Assembly (NCBI RefSeq): GCF_040706615.1
Contig: NZ_JAPDRF010000001.1
Span: forward strand, 1-64,000
DNA length: 64,000 nucleotides
Reading direction: 5' to 3'
DNA from: Lentisalinibacter sediminis
GTDB lineage: Bacteria; Pseudomonadota; Gammaproteobacteria; Steroidobacterales; Woeseiaceae
Below, piece by piece: positions 36,237 through 45,323 of the stretch. The position numbers and the translations under genes were made by a program. The notes under the pieces are model-generated. The model did no database searches. It was given only the letters and a program-made list of their open reading frames with translations, and had not been told where the DNA came from. Position 1 is the first letter of the stretch. Each line of letters begins with the position of its first letter.

Positions 36237-37133
36237 ATGAAAGACGCACCCGAGCCGGTACACATACCCGCCCAGGCCGCCATGGAACACGCACAGCGGG
36301 CACTGCTGGCGCCGGACGAGCCGCCGCCGTTCGACATCGTGCATGGACGCAGCGACCCGCCGGTGCTGATCGTCTGTGATCACGCCAGCCGGCGCATCCC
36401 CCGCACCCTCGGCGATCTCGGCATGGACGAGAAGGGGTTGTCCACCCATCTGGCCTGCGACATCGGTGCCGGCGAACTCACCCGGCGGGTGGCGGCGAGG
36501 CTCGAGGCCAATGCCGTGCTGGCCTGCTATTCCCGCCTGGTGGTGGATTACAACCGCCACCTGACCGATCCGACGGCTTTCCTGAGCCGGGGCGACGGGC
36601 ACATCATCCCCGGCAACGAGGGGCTGACCGAGCAGCAGAAGGCCTGCCGGGCGGACGCACTCTACTGGCCCTATCACCGGGCCATCGAGGAGGAGATCCG
36701 CCGCCTGACCGACGGCGACCGGGTGCCGGCGTTCATCTCCATCCACAGTTTCACGCCGGTACTGGACGGGCAGGGCCGCGACTGGGACGCCGGGATCCTC
36801 TGGGACACCGATCCGCGTCTGCCGCGCCCCATCCTCGAGGGACTGCACCGCATCCCCGGGCTGGTGATCGGGGACAACGAACCCTACTCGGGCCGGGCGC
36901 CCGCCGACTTCACCGTGGACTACCACGCGGAGCGCACGGGGCTGCCCCATGCCGCCTTCGAGATCCGCCAGGATCACCTGATGAGCGAGGAGGGTCTGGA
37001 GCTCTGGACCGACCGGCTCGTGCACCTGCTCGCGCCCCTCCTGGACAACCCGAATCTCTACCGCCGCCTGCCCGTGGTGCCGGAGCACGATGCCCCGGGC
37101 CGCTCGGGGGACAACCCGCTACCCGGCCCATGA
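36237..37133 (+). CDS. N-formylglutamate amidohydrolase family protein
   Basis: 298 aa; start at 36237 after CGGAGG. FGase family features: VLIVCDHASRRIP near the N-terminus, SRLVVDYNR, ISIHSFTPV (metal-binding Ser-His region), VDYHAERTGLPHAAFEIRQD. By family it hydrolyses N-formyl-L-glutamate (histidine degradation) or related amides, but no hut genes are adjacent. The following gene is a YbdK-type ligase, a pairing seen in other genomes, which hints at a role in metabolism of glutamyl conjugates rather than histidine breakdown. Confidence 0.85.
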   Translation: MKDAPEPVHIPAQAAMEHAQRALLAPDEPPPFDIVHGRSDPPVLIVCDHASRRIPRTLGDLGMDEKGLSTHLACDIGAGELTRRVAARLEANAVLACYSRLVVDYNRHLTDPTAFLSRGDGHIIPGNEGLTEQQKACRADALYWPYHRAIEEEIRRLTDGDRVPAFISIHSFTPVLDGQGRDWDAGILWDTDPRLPRPILEGLHRIPGLVIGDNEPYSGRAPADFTVDYHAERTGLPHAAFEIRQDHLMSEEGLELWTDRLVHLLAPLLDNPNLYRRLPVVPEHDAPGRSGDNPLPGP

Positions 37134-37143
37134 CACCCGCCCC

Positions 37144-38286
37144 ATGAAAGAGCCTGCCTTTACCATCGGTATCGAGGAAGAGTATCTGCTGGTGGACCGG
37201 GAGACCCGGGGACTGGCGGACGACCCGCCCACCGCCATGCTCGAGGAGTGCGAGAAGCGCTGCAAGGGTCAGGTGAGCCCGGAGTTCATGCGCTCCCAGA
37301 TCGAGGTGGGCACGCGGGTGTGCCGGAACATCCGCGAGGCGCGCCGGGACCTGGCCCGGCTGCGCGGCGTGATCACGGACGTGGCGGACGAACACGGGCT
37401 GGCGCCCATTGCCTCCTCCACCCATCCGTTCAGCCGCTGGACCGAGCAGAAGCACACACCCAAGACCCGCTACCAGGCGCTGGCCACCGAGATGCAGGCG
37501 GCCGCCCGGCGGCTGCTGATCTGCGGCATGCACGTGCACGTGGGCATCGAGGACGATGCGATGCGCATCGATCTCATGTCGCAGATGAGTTATTTCCTGC
37601 CGCACCTGCTGGCGCTGTCCTGCTCGTCGCCGTTCTGGGAGGGCAAGGACACCGGGCTGAAATCCTACCGGCTCACCGTGTTCGACGCGCTGCCGCGCAC
37701 CGGGCTGCCGGAGCATTTCTCGAGCTTCGGCGAATACCAGCGCCACGTGGACGTGCTGGTCTCGGCCGGCATCATGGAGGACGCCACCAAGCTGTGGTGG
37801 GACCAGCGCCCGAGCGCGCGCTACCCCACGCTCGAGACGCGGGTGATGGACGTGTGTACGCTCATCGACGACACCATGGCGCTGGCGGCACTGGTGGTGT
37901 GCATCCTGCGCATGCTGTTTCGCCTGCGGGTGGACAACCAGCGCTGGCGCATCTATCCGAACATGCTCATCCACGAGAACCGCTGGCGCGCAATGCGCTA
38001 CGGTTTCGACGAGGGCATGATCGATCTCGCCAAGGGCCGGGTCATCGCCTTCGAGTCTCTGCTGGAGGAGCTCCTGGAGCTGGTCGCCGAGGACGCCGAG
38101 GCGCTGGACTGCGTGGCGGAGGTGCGCTCGGTGCGCCATATCATCGAGCGGGGTACCAGCGCGCATCGCCAGCTCGAGACCTACCGGGATGCGCTGTCCG
38201 AGGGTGCCGATCACCAGGGGGCCCTGCAGGCCGTCGTCGACCACCTCATCGAGGAGACGGCGACGGGGCTGGAGGCGCCCGAGTGA
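37144..38286 (+). CDS. YbdK-type carboxylate-amine ligase (GCS2 family)
   Basis: 380 aa from the ATG at 37144, 10 bases after the previous stop. GCS2 features: FTIGIEEEYLLVD at the N-terminus, SQIEVGT, ICGMHVHVGI, ETRVMDVC. YbdK of E. coli shows weak gamma-glutamyl-cysteine ligase activity; the physiological substrate is unclear. Tight spacing to the N-formylglutamate amidohydrolase-like gene implies one operon and a shared glutamate-derived substrate. Confidence 0.88.
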   Translation: MKEPAFTIGIEEEYLLVDRETRGLADDPPTAMLEECEKRCKGQVSPEFMRSQIEVGTRVCRNIREARRDLARLRGVITDVADEHGLAPIASSTHPFSRWTEQKHTPKTRYQALATEMQAAARRLLICGMHVHVGIEDDAMRIDLMSQMSYFLPHLLALSCSSPFWEGKDTGLKSYRLTVFDALPRTGLPEHFSSFGEYQRHVDVLVSAGIMEDATKLWWDQRPSARYPTLETRVMDVCTLIDDTMALAALVVCILRMLFRLRVDNQRWRIYPNMLIHENRWRAMRYGFDEGMIDLAKGRVIAFESLLEELLELVAEDAEALDCVAEVRSVRHIIERGTSAHRQLETYRDALSEGADHQGALQAVVDHLIEETATGLEAPE

Positions 38287-38413
38287 GACCCTGATTGAGA
38301 CATAATCCCGTCCGGCGCCGGGGGCAACTGAGTACCGGTTAACAGAAACCGGCGCCGCCCGCCGCTACAGTGCTCGAATCGCCGCCGGTGGGGGCGGCAG
38401 ACGGACGGGCCGA

Positions 38414-40333
38414 TTGGATAAGACGACCTTCTTCCTGTTAATCCAGCTCTCTGCCGGCGTGGGCTACGGGGTCATGGCGGCGGCGCTGTATCGCCGCCGG
38501 GAACCGGACGCCCGTTCCGTCTCGCTGGTGGTATTCCTGGGCTTGCTGTCCGTCTGGATTCTGGGCGCCGGGCTCGAGACCGCGTTTCCCACGCTCGCCG
38601 TGCACTATGTCGCCCGGGTGCTCGTGTTCGTCGGCGCGTGCTTCGCGCCGGTGGCCATCGTCGCCTTCCTCATGGGCTACACGGCGCAGGGGGTGCGTGC
38701 CAATCTGCTGGCCGGGTTGTGTGTGGTGCCCACGCTCACGCTGCTGATGACGGCGACCAACCCCTGGCACGGTCTCATGTGGGACTACCCGCCGCCGATG
38801 TCGGACGGGCGGATCCTGCTGTCGCTGGACTGGGGTCCCTGGTTCGCGTTCGTGCACGGTCCCTACAGCTACGGCATGGTGCTGGTGGCCTTCACGGTGT
38901 TCGGCTTCCACCTGCCGTCGGTGCCACCGTCGCAGCGGCTGCCGGCGGTGGTCATGATGATCTCCGGCATGGTGCCGCTGACGATAAGCGGCCTGTCGGT
39001 GCTGGGCTTCGGGCCCCAGGACGTGCCGGTGACCACGCTGACGCTGTCGGCGTTCATCCCCATCTACGCCTGGATGACGCTGGGCATGAAGGTGACGAAG
39101 CTGAGCGTCGTCGCCTACCGGGGCGTTTTCGAGCAGCTGAAGGACCCGGTGCTGCTGTTGGACAACGAGGACCGGGTGGTGGGCGCGAATCGCGCCGCCG
39201 AGAAGCTGCTGGGCGCCCGTGAGGCGGCGCTGGTGGCGCGCCGGCTGCGCGGCGAGACGCCGGTGGTGGAGGCCATCCGGGAGTGCGTCGAGAGCGGCAT
39301 CATGCAGAATCTCTCGACGGATTGCGGCCGCCATTACGAGGTGCGCCGTTCGGCCATCCGCACGGCGAAGCGTCACCAGCGCGGCCAGATCGTGGTGTGC
39401 CGGGACGTGACCGAACGGCACAAGGCGCAGGACCGGCTGGCGAAGAGCGAGCGATTGTTGCGCACGCTGGTGGACAACTCGTCCAACGGCATCCTGCGGC
39501 TGCGCCAGACCGAAGACCGCGACGTGTTCCGCTGCGTGTTCGCCAACCGGGCCGCCGAGCGTTACCTGGGTCTGCCGTCACGGCGCATCGTGGGTCAGGA
39601 GATCGATACCTTCGAGCTGCCCGGCGACGGCCAGCTGCAGGCGCTGGTGGTGCGCTCGGCCACCGAGGGGGCGCGCTGCGACGACGAGATGGAGGTGGGC
39701 GAGGGCACGCGCCGCCGCTGGATGCGGGTGATCGCCGAGCCGGTGGACGACGACGTGGCGGTGACGTTCATCGATATCACCGAGCGCAAGGAGCGCGAGC
39801 GCCAGATGGAGACTTATGCGCTCTCCGACTCGCTCACCGGGCTCTACAACCGGCGCGGGTTCGAGCAGCACGCTCGGCCGCTGCTCGCCCGCGAGGCGGG
39901 GCCGGGCCACGGCGCCGTGATCTTCCTCGACATCAACGGCTTCAAGGCCATCAACGACGAGCACGGCCACCGGCTGGGTGATTCGCTGCTGCAGAGCTTC
40001 GCCGATCGGCTGCGGGCGAACCTGCGGCCGCAGGACGTGATCGGCCGCTGGGGCGGGGACGAGTTCGTGGCACTGGCGCCCGGCATCTCGAAGCCGGAGG
40101 CCGAACAGCTCGCGCGGCGGCTCACGCTGGCGCTGGCCGAGCGCTACCGTATTCGGGACGTCGCCGTCGGTTCGCCCGCGAGCGTGGGGATGGCGCTCTA
40201 CCCGGAGCACGGCCGCCACCTGAACGAGCTGCTGCGCGCCGCCGACCACGCCATGTATCGCGCCAAGCAACGCAGCCGCGAAAACGACCGGCTCTCCGAC
40301 TCCCAGCTCCTGGAGCAAGTCCAGGCCAGCTGA
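38414..40333 (+). CDS. membrane-bound diguanylate cyclase (7TM-PAS-PAS-GGDEF)
   Basis: 639 aa, TTG start. The N-terminal 220 residues contain seven predicted TM helices, like the 7TM sensor module found on some histidine kinases. Two PAS regions follow (about 230-340 and 345-460, ending FIDITERKERERQ). A GGDEF domain (about 470-630) has GRWGGDEF and an upstream RPQD I-site. All key cyclase residues are present, so it should make c-di-GMP with product inhibition. Counterpart of the GGDEF-EAL protein at 32618; the pair flanks the YbdK operon. Confidence 0.88.
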   Translation: MDKTTFFLLIQLSAGVGYGVMAAALYRRREPDARSVSLVVFLGLLSVWILGAGLETAFPTLAVHYVARVLVFVGACFAPVAIVAFLMGYTAQGVRANLLAGLCVVPTLTLLMTATNPWHGLMWDYPPPMSDGRILLSLDWGPWFAFVHGPYSYGMVLVAFTVFGFHLPSVPPSQRLPAVVMMISGMVPLTISGLSVLGFGPQDVPVTTLTLSAFIPIYAWMTLGMKVTKLSVVAYRGVFEQLKDPVLLLDNEDRVVGANRAAEKLLGAREAALVARRLRGETPVVEAIRECVESGIMQNLSTDCGRHYEVRRSAIRTAKRHQRGQIVVCRDVTERHKAQDRLAKSERLLRTLVDNSSNGILRLRQTEDRDVFRCVFANRAAERYLGLPSRRIVGQEIDTFELPGDGQLQALVVRSATEGARCDDEMEVGEGTRRRWMRVIAEPVDDDVAVTFIDITERKERERQMETYALSDSLTGLYNRRGFEQHARPLLAREAGPGHGAVIFLDINGFKAINDEHGHRLGDSLLQSFADRLRANLRPQDVIGRWGGDEFVALAPGISKPEAEQLARRLTLALAERYRIRDVAVGSPASVGMALYPEHGRHLNELLRAADHAMYRAKQRSRENDRLSDSQLLEQVQAS

Positions 40334-40353
40334 TCAGGCTGATCAGGTGATCA

Positions 40354-40469
40354 GGTGCCGGTCACTGGAACTGCAAATAACGATCAAAAGTTGCAAAAGT
40401 TCGGATTCGGGTGCCGGACACTCGAAACGCAAATTTGTTGATTAACTATCAGAAGTTTCAATAGTTCGG
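40354..40469. repeat. imperfect direct repeat overlapping a gene 3' end
   Basis: Two diverged copies (about 40354-40404 and 40409-40469) share GGTGCCGG, a GCAAAT core, and AAAGTTCGG/AATAGTTCGG ends. The second copy forms the 3' end and stop codon of the transporter gene. Less GC-rich than the surroundings. Confidence 0.5.
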
Positions 40470-41767
40470 TCCGGCACCTTGTTGTAGAGGCGGCCCAGGG
40501 CTATGGCGCAGACGGCCCAGATGGCTGCCACCACTACACCGACGCTGGCGATGCCGGCCAGGCCCATGCCGGCAGATTTCATCCCGTTGTAGAGACCCGC
40601 GTTCGCTGCGTCGCCGCCGCGGTAGATGACGGTGTCGATGACGTTCTTCACCTTGTAGCGGCTCTCCCGGTCCACGGCCGTGTAGAGCATCTCCCTCGCG
40701 GGGCGGGTGATGGCGTAGTTGCCTGAGCGCCGGAGCACCTGGACGATCACCAGCACGGTCAGCGTCGGCACTGCTGCGAGTGCTATGAAGCCGCCGATCA
40801 TGAACACCGGCATTACCGCGAGTGTCACCACCATCCCCACGCGCTTGACGATGCGCCCGGTCAGAAAGACCTGCGTGCCCAGCGAGATGACATTCACCGC
40901 GAGGTCGATGAAGGCGAAGATCTGCGTGCGCTCCTCCGACGAGGCGAACGCGTCGCGGACGAGTTCCGCCTGCTGCAGGTAGATGAAGGTCCCCACCGCG
41001 GTATAGAGGAAGATGAATGCGGCCAGCGTCAGTAGATACGGCGAGCGGAACAGCAGCGTGAAGCCCGCGAACGGATTGCCGCCCAGGGCTTCCTCCCGCC
41101 GCGCCGGGCTGCCGTCCACCTTCACGTCGCTGCTGGCCGCCGAGGTCCGCGACCAGTGCAACAGATAGCGGATGGGGATCAGCGTGACCGCGAGCAGCCC
41201 GGCGGTGACCAGTATGAGATTCCCGGTGCCCAGCGTCTCGACCAGGCTTACCGTGAACGCCGGCCCGACGATGAAACCCGAACTCGCGCCGGCGATGACG
41301 AAGCCGAACAGCCGCTTGGCCTGGTCGCCGGAGAAGATGTCGGCCATGAAGCTCCAGAACACGGAGACCACGAACAGGTTGTACACACTCAGCCAGACGA
41401 AGAAGACGCGAGCGACGACCGGGTCGTCGGGATCCGCGCTGAAGGCCGCGTAGAACAGCGCCAGATTAATGATGAAGAACAGATACACCCAGGGCAGGAA
41501 CACCCCGCGGCGATAGCGCGAGCACAGCCAGCCGTAGAACGGCACGGCGACGAGCGTGGCGAGGAACGTCGCCAGGAACATCCAGGGCAGGTTCTCGACG
41601 CCGCCCGCGACGCCCATGGTGTCGCGCACTGGCCGCAGCACGCTGTAGCCGGTGAACAGGCAGAAGATATAGACGAACGCGGCCAGGCAGGCGGAGAGCT
41701 CCCCCGGTTGCGCGCCGATGGCGAAGCGCATCGCCGCGCCCAGTCTCTCCCTCGGATTTCCCGCCAT
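40442..41767 (-). CDS. MFS-type transporter (Npt1/Npt2 nucleotide-transporter-like)
   Basis: 441 aa, about 11-12 hydrophobic segments, inner membrane. The N-terminal SVLRPVRDTMGVAGG segment and the SVFWSFMADIFS segment resemble the ATP/ADP-translocase-like MFS group annotated in many free-living bacteria. In these species the substrate is generally unknown and is not thought to be host nucleotides. Monocistronic. Its last codons lie in a diverged direct repeat. Confidence 0.75.
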   Translation of the reverse strand: MAGNPRERLGAAMRFAIGAQPGELSACLAAFVYIFCLFTGYSVLRPVRDTMGVAGGVENLPWMFLATFLATLVAVPFYGWLCSRYRRGVFLPWVYLFFIINLALFYAAFSADPDDPVVARVFFVWLSVYNLFVVSVFWSFMADIFSGDQAKRLFGFVIAGASSGFIVGPAFTVSLVETLGTGNLILVTAGLLAVTLIPIRYLLHWSRTSAASSDVKVDGSPARREEALGGNPFAGFTLLFRSPYLLTLAAFIFLYTAVGTFIYLQQAELVRDAFASSEERTQIFAFIDLAVNVISLGTQVFLTGRIVKRVGMVVTLAVMPVFMIGGFIALAAVPTLTVLVIVQVLRRSGNYAITRPAREMLYTAVDRESRYKVKNVIDTVIYRGGDAANAGLYNGMKSAGMGLAGIASVGVVVAAIWAVCAIALGRLYNKVPDRTIETSDS

Positions 41768-41904
41768 CGGTCGCTTACCCCCTGCGCGTGCACGGCAACG
41801 CGTCGAAACCGGGCAAGCCTAGCGCATCCCCGCCGCCCGTCACAGGCTCCGCACCCGGCCGCTCCGCGCTAAACTGTGGGCCGACCAAGCCAGGAGTGAC
41901 CGTC

Positions 41905-42552
41905 ATGAGCCGCCGCCATCCGCATACCCGTGCCGCCCGCGGGATCGCCGCCCCGCGGATCCACAAGTCCGCCTCGCCTCCGGGCCTGCCCGCAACTCTC
42001 GCAATGGCATTCCTCGCCGGTCTGCTCCTGTCCGCCGCCGCGCTCGCCGCCCCGGTGCCCGAGTCCGAGCAGGTGGACATCGACCTGCGCCGCACCACCC
42101 TGGTGGTCCGCGACATCGACGCCTCGCTCGCCTTCTACCGCGACGCGCTGGGCATGGAGGTGATCTACGACCGCGCCATCCGCACGCCCCGGGACGCCGC
42201 CACCGACGAGGAGGCCGACATCGCCCGCCGCCTGGTCTTCCTGCGGGCGAACGACGACTACGTGGGCATCGTCGGGCTGCTGCAGTACGTGAAGCCCGCC
42301 AAGCCGCCGGCCAATCAGGGCCTGGAGCCGTTCACACCGGGCAGCATGGTGCTCCTGTTCAATACCAGCGACCTGACGGCGAAATTCGAGGCGGCGCGCA
42401 AGGTCATCGGCGTGCGGGTGCTGAGCGAGCCGCGGGAGATCAGCTACCCCTCCTACGACGGCAAGGGCACCATCCCCGTGCTGGTGAGCATCCTCACCGA
42501 TCCGGACGGTTTCGTCATCGAGCTGAACCAGCTCCTCGGCGAGCTGCGCTGA
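41905..42552 (+). CDS. VOC/glyoxalase family protein, exported
   Basis: 215 aa from the ATG at 41905 (GGAG 8 bases before). It has a long basic n-region, then a hydrophobic signal (ATLAMAFLAGLLLSAAALA/AP), so it is probably periplasmic. The VOC fold is seen in RRTTLVVRDIDASLAFYRDALGMEVIYD and in the second half VLVSILTDPDGFVIELNQL, where Glu in VIELNQ is the usual metal ligand. The first metal ligand position is an Arg/Thr strand rather than a clear His, so catalysis is uncertain. Function unknown. Confidence 0.78.
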   Translation: MSRRHPHTRAARGIAAPRIHKSASPPGLPATLAMAFLAGLLLSAAALAAPVPESEQVDIDLRRTTLVVRDIDASLAFYRDALGMEVIYDRAIRTPRDAATDEEADIARRLVFLRANDDYVGIVGLLQYVKPAKPPANQGLEPFTPGSMVLLFNTSDLTAKFEAARKVIGVRVLSEPREISYPSYDGKGTIPVLVSILTDPDGFVIELNQLLGELR

Positions 42553-42610
42553 CCGCGTTGCAGGGTGGCGCCGCCCACGGGCAGCGCCAACCGCGGGCTG
42601 CCGACGGGAC

Positions 42611-43600
42611 CTATTCGATATAGCTTGGCTCGATATAGTCCGGCACCGGCAGGCCGGGCAGCACCAGCACCTCGAAATCCGCGGCGCCCTCGCGCAGCGG
42701 CAGGATCTCGTTCTGGTAGGTGTCCGAGTACCAGAACTCCCGGGCGGCCGCCAGGCAGGGGAAGCGGGAGATGACGACGCCGCGTCCCGGCGGCGGCTCG
42801 CCCTCGAAAACCTCCAGCGCCGGCGTGATCGCCTCGTAGTAGCCCTGCACCTGCTCGTACAGGCCGGAGGCGAAGATGGCGCGCGGATAGGCGGCGAAGG
42901 CCTCGCGGTCGTGGATCTCGCCGAAGACCACCATGCGCACCGGCTTGTTGCAGGCCTCCGTGCTGCCGTCCGCACCGACCGGGCGGAAACGGTAGCCGCC
43001 GGCCTCCGGTCCCCACACCACCCGGCCGTCGGCCGCGATGCCCCGGTCCCAGTTGATCATGACCTCGTCGGTGAGCACCGAGCGGGAGACGACGTAGGCG
43101 GCGCCCTTGTAGCTGTTCTCGCACTCGCGGCCGTGGGTGTCGCCCTCGAAGCGGCGCTCGCCGGCGCGAACGAGGGTGACGTCGCAGCCCGCCACGGCTT
43201 CCAGGTCGTCCGGCGACAGACCCTCGAGCAACGACGGGTCTTCCCAGGCGCCGACGTAGGGTTCGGTCTCCGGCAGGCGGTAGCCGCGCGCGAGGAGGCT
43301 GCCGTCCTCCGCCACCGTCAGGCGCGTGATGCGCTGCCGGTAGGGCTGCTCGGCCTCGCCGAACCAGTTCTCGGCGTACAGCCAGCGGCCGTCGTTCCGG
43401 CCTTCCCAGACTTCTGCGATGTGCCAGACGGCCGTGCCGTAGCGATCGTCGGCGGCGGCCTGGGCGGCGGAGCTGAAACTGCCGGTGGTCATTTCGACGT
43501 ACAGGTCCAGGGCCTCGCCGCCGCGGGCGGTCGGCGCAGCGAGGAGCACGACCAACGTGAAAGCACTGAGTACCGAGACCGGGAGAGTGGTGATGCGCAT
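42611..43600 (-). CDS. CpeT-like / DUF1330 fusion protein, exported
   Basis: 329 aa; start at 43600 supported by AGGAGG 8 bases upstream. A signal peptide ends near APTARG/GE. Residues about 25-210 match the CpeT/CpcT chromophore-lyase-like family pattern (LYVEMTTGSFSSAAQA, YRQRITRLT, LRECENSYKG-like Cys segment, then MINWDRGIAADGRVVWGP). Residues about 225-320 match DUF1330 (MVVFGEIHDREAFAAYPRAI ... YQNEILPLREGAADFEVLVL). Neither phycobilin genes nor phototrophy genes are nearby, so a ligand other than a bilin is likely. The combination is unusual. Biochemical role unknown. Confidence 0.75.
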   Translation of the reverse strand: MRITTLPVSVLSAFTLVVLLAAPTARGGEALDLYVEMTTGSFSSAAQAAADDRYGTAVWHIAEVWEGRNDGRWLYAENWFGEAEQPYRQRITRLTVAEDGSLLARGYRLPETEPYVGAWEDPSLLEGLSPDDLEAVAGCDVTLVRAGERRFEGDTHGRECENSYKGAAYVVSRSVLTDEVMINWDRGIAADGRVVWGPEAGGYRFRPVGADGSTEACNKPVRMVVFGEIHDREAFAAYPRAIFASGLYEQVQGYYEAITPALEVFEGEPPPGRGVVISRFPCLAAAREFWYSDTYQNEILPLREGAADFEVLVLPGLPVPDYIEPSYIE

Positions 43601-43830
43601 GCGTTGTGCCTCCTGCGGCGACGGGGCGCGCCGCGACCGCCGGATCGTAGCAGAACCTTCCCGGCGCGGACCCGGGTGCCCGGATATCGCACCCCACCGG
43701 GTGTCACAAAACTGCAATAATAACGAAACCTTTTCGTGACAAATGGCGCCGCGCCGGCAGCGGGTCGTCCGGCTCCGGGACACTAACTCCAGACAACCCA
43801 ACTGCAGACAATCCAATGGGGAGATCAGAT

Positions 43831-45096
43831 ATGCGAGCTTTGCTGAGAGCGTGCATCGTGCTCGGCGTGGTGCTTGCGCCCGCGTTTTCGGGCGCGGCCG
43901 CCGTGAGCCAGGAGGAAATCCGCGAGCTGCGGGCGCAGATCGCCGCCCTCAGCGAGCGGCTGGCGGAACTGGAAGAGCGCGCCGGGATCGAGGAGGGCGG
44001 CACGGGCCGCGACGTGGCGGCGGCCCCCGCACCTGCCCCCGAGCCGGCGCCGGTTGCCGCACCCCGCGAGGAGCACTGGACGGACCGGGTCGCGTTCAGC
44101 GGCGACTTCCGCTACCGCTGGGAGACCATCGACCAGGAGGGCAGCGACAGCCGGGAACGCCATCGCATCCGGGTGCGGCCCACGCTCACGGCACGGGTGA
44201 ACGACACGGTGCGCGTGGGTGTCGGGTTGGCCACCGGCGGCGACAACCCCGTCTCCGGCAACCAGACCCTCGGCGACGGCGGCTCGCGGAAGGATATCGG
44301 CCTTGACCAGGCCTGGTTCGAGTGGACCGGTCTGCCGGGTACGCGGCTCGTCGGCGGCAAGTTCAGAAATCCGCTGCGCCGTCCCGGCGGCAACGGCCTC
44401 GTCTGGGACGACGACTGGCGCCCGGAAGGCCTCGCGCTCGACTATGCCACCGGCGATTTCTTCGCCACCGCGCTGGCCACCTGGCTGGAGAGCGACAGCC
44501 GGGACGGCGACGAGCTGGCCATTGGCTTGCAGGGCGGCTACGCCGCAAGCCTGCGGGGCGACGATACGCTGACCCTGAGCGCCAGCCACTATCGCATGAA
44601 CCTCGCCGGCCGCGAGACGCTCTTCGACCCTGCCGACGCCTTCGGCAACAGCGTCAACCCGGACGGGACCTATCGCTACGATTTCAGCCTGGTGGAGTTC
44701 GCCGCCGAGTACGCCACGCAGGTCGGCGGCTGGCCGGTGGCCCTGTTCGCGGACTACGTGAGAAACCTGGATGCCGGCGACTACGACACGGGCTGGGCTG
44801 TGGGTGGCGCGCTCGGCAAGGCCGGTGCGCCCGGCACCTGGCGTGTGCGCTATACCTGGCAGGAACTGGAGGCGGATGCCGTCCTCGGGCTGCTCACCGA
44901 CTCCAACTTCGGCGGCGGCGGCACGGACGCCCGTGGGCACTTTCTGTCAGCGGACTACGCTCTCGCGCCCAACTGGGTATTCCGGCTGAGCTATTTCCGC
45001 GACGTCATCAACGAGGATGCGGTGGACCGCGGCGATCCCGGCGCCGAGGAACTGGACTACGACCGGCTGATTCTCGACTTCCGCTACAAATACTGA
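43831..45096 (+). CDS. putative outer-membrane porin with coiled-coil N-terminus
   Basis: 421 aa. Signal peptide to about residue 24 (GAAA/VS), then a short coiled coil (SQEEIRELRAQIAALSERL) and an Ala/Pro linker. A 16-to-18-strand-like beta-barrel follows (VAFSGDFRYRWETID; many alternating aromatic strands), ending LILDFRYKY with a C-terminal aromatic residue for BAM recognition. It resembles the putative porin family of Gammaproteobacteria. Substrate unknown. Divergent from the CpeT-DUF1330 gene, with a 230-bp shared promoter region. Confidence 0.8.
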   Translation: MRALLRACIVLGVVLAPAFSGAAAVSQEEIRELRAQIAALSERLAELEERAGIEEGGTGRDVAAAPAPAPEPAPVAAPREEHWTDRVAFSGDFRYRWETIDQEGSDSRERHRIRVRPTLTARVNDTVRVGVGLATGGDNPVSGNQTLGDGGSRKDIGLDQAWFEWTGLPGTRLVGGKFRNPLRRPGGNGLVWDDDWRPEGLALDYATGDFFATALATWLESDSRDGDELAIGLQGGYAASLRGDDTLTLSASHYRMNLAGRETLFDPADAFGNSVNPDGTYRYDFSLVEFAAEYATQVGGWPVALFADYVRNLDAGDYDTGWAVGGALGKAGAPGTWRVRYTWQELEADAVLGLLTDSNFGGGGTDARGHFLSADYALAPNWVFRLSYFRDVINEDAVDRGDPGAEELDYDRLILDFRYKY

Positions 45097-45323
45097 ATGC
45101 CATATCTGGGGCCGAAATCCCGGGACTCGTGGCGACCGACACGATCGCCCGCGCGGGTCGCACCGCGGTTCGCTATGGCCACCGGCCGGCCCTGTCTGTT
45201 GCAAAACTACAACGCTCACCGGGAAGTCCAATAAAATCCTCGGTGGATTGTTGTTGCAGCACTACATCGATTGGCGTATAACGTCGAACCGTTGGGTTTA
45301 CAACTATGAGGAGCACGGGGGTT

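Noticed and set aside
41788..41904. Upstream extension of the VOC gene
   Set aside because: Pro/Gly/Ser-rich segment with no ribosome site; the ATG at 41905 has a GGAG at good distance and precedes the signal peptide.
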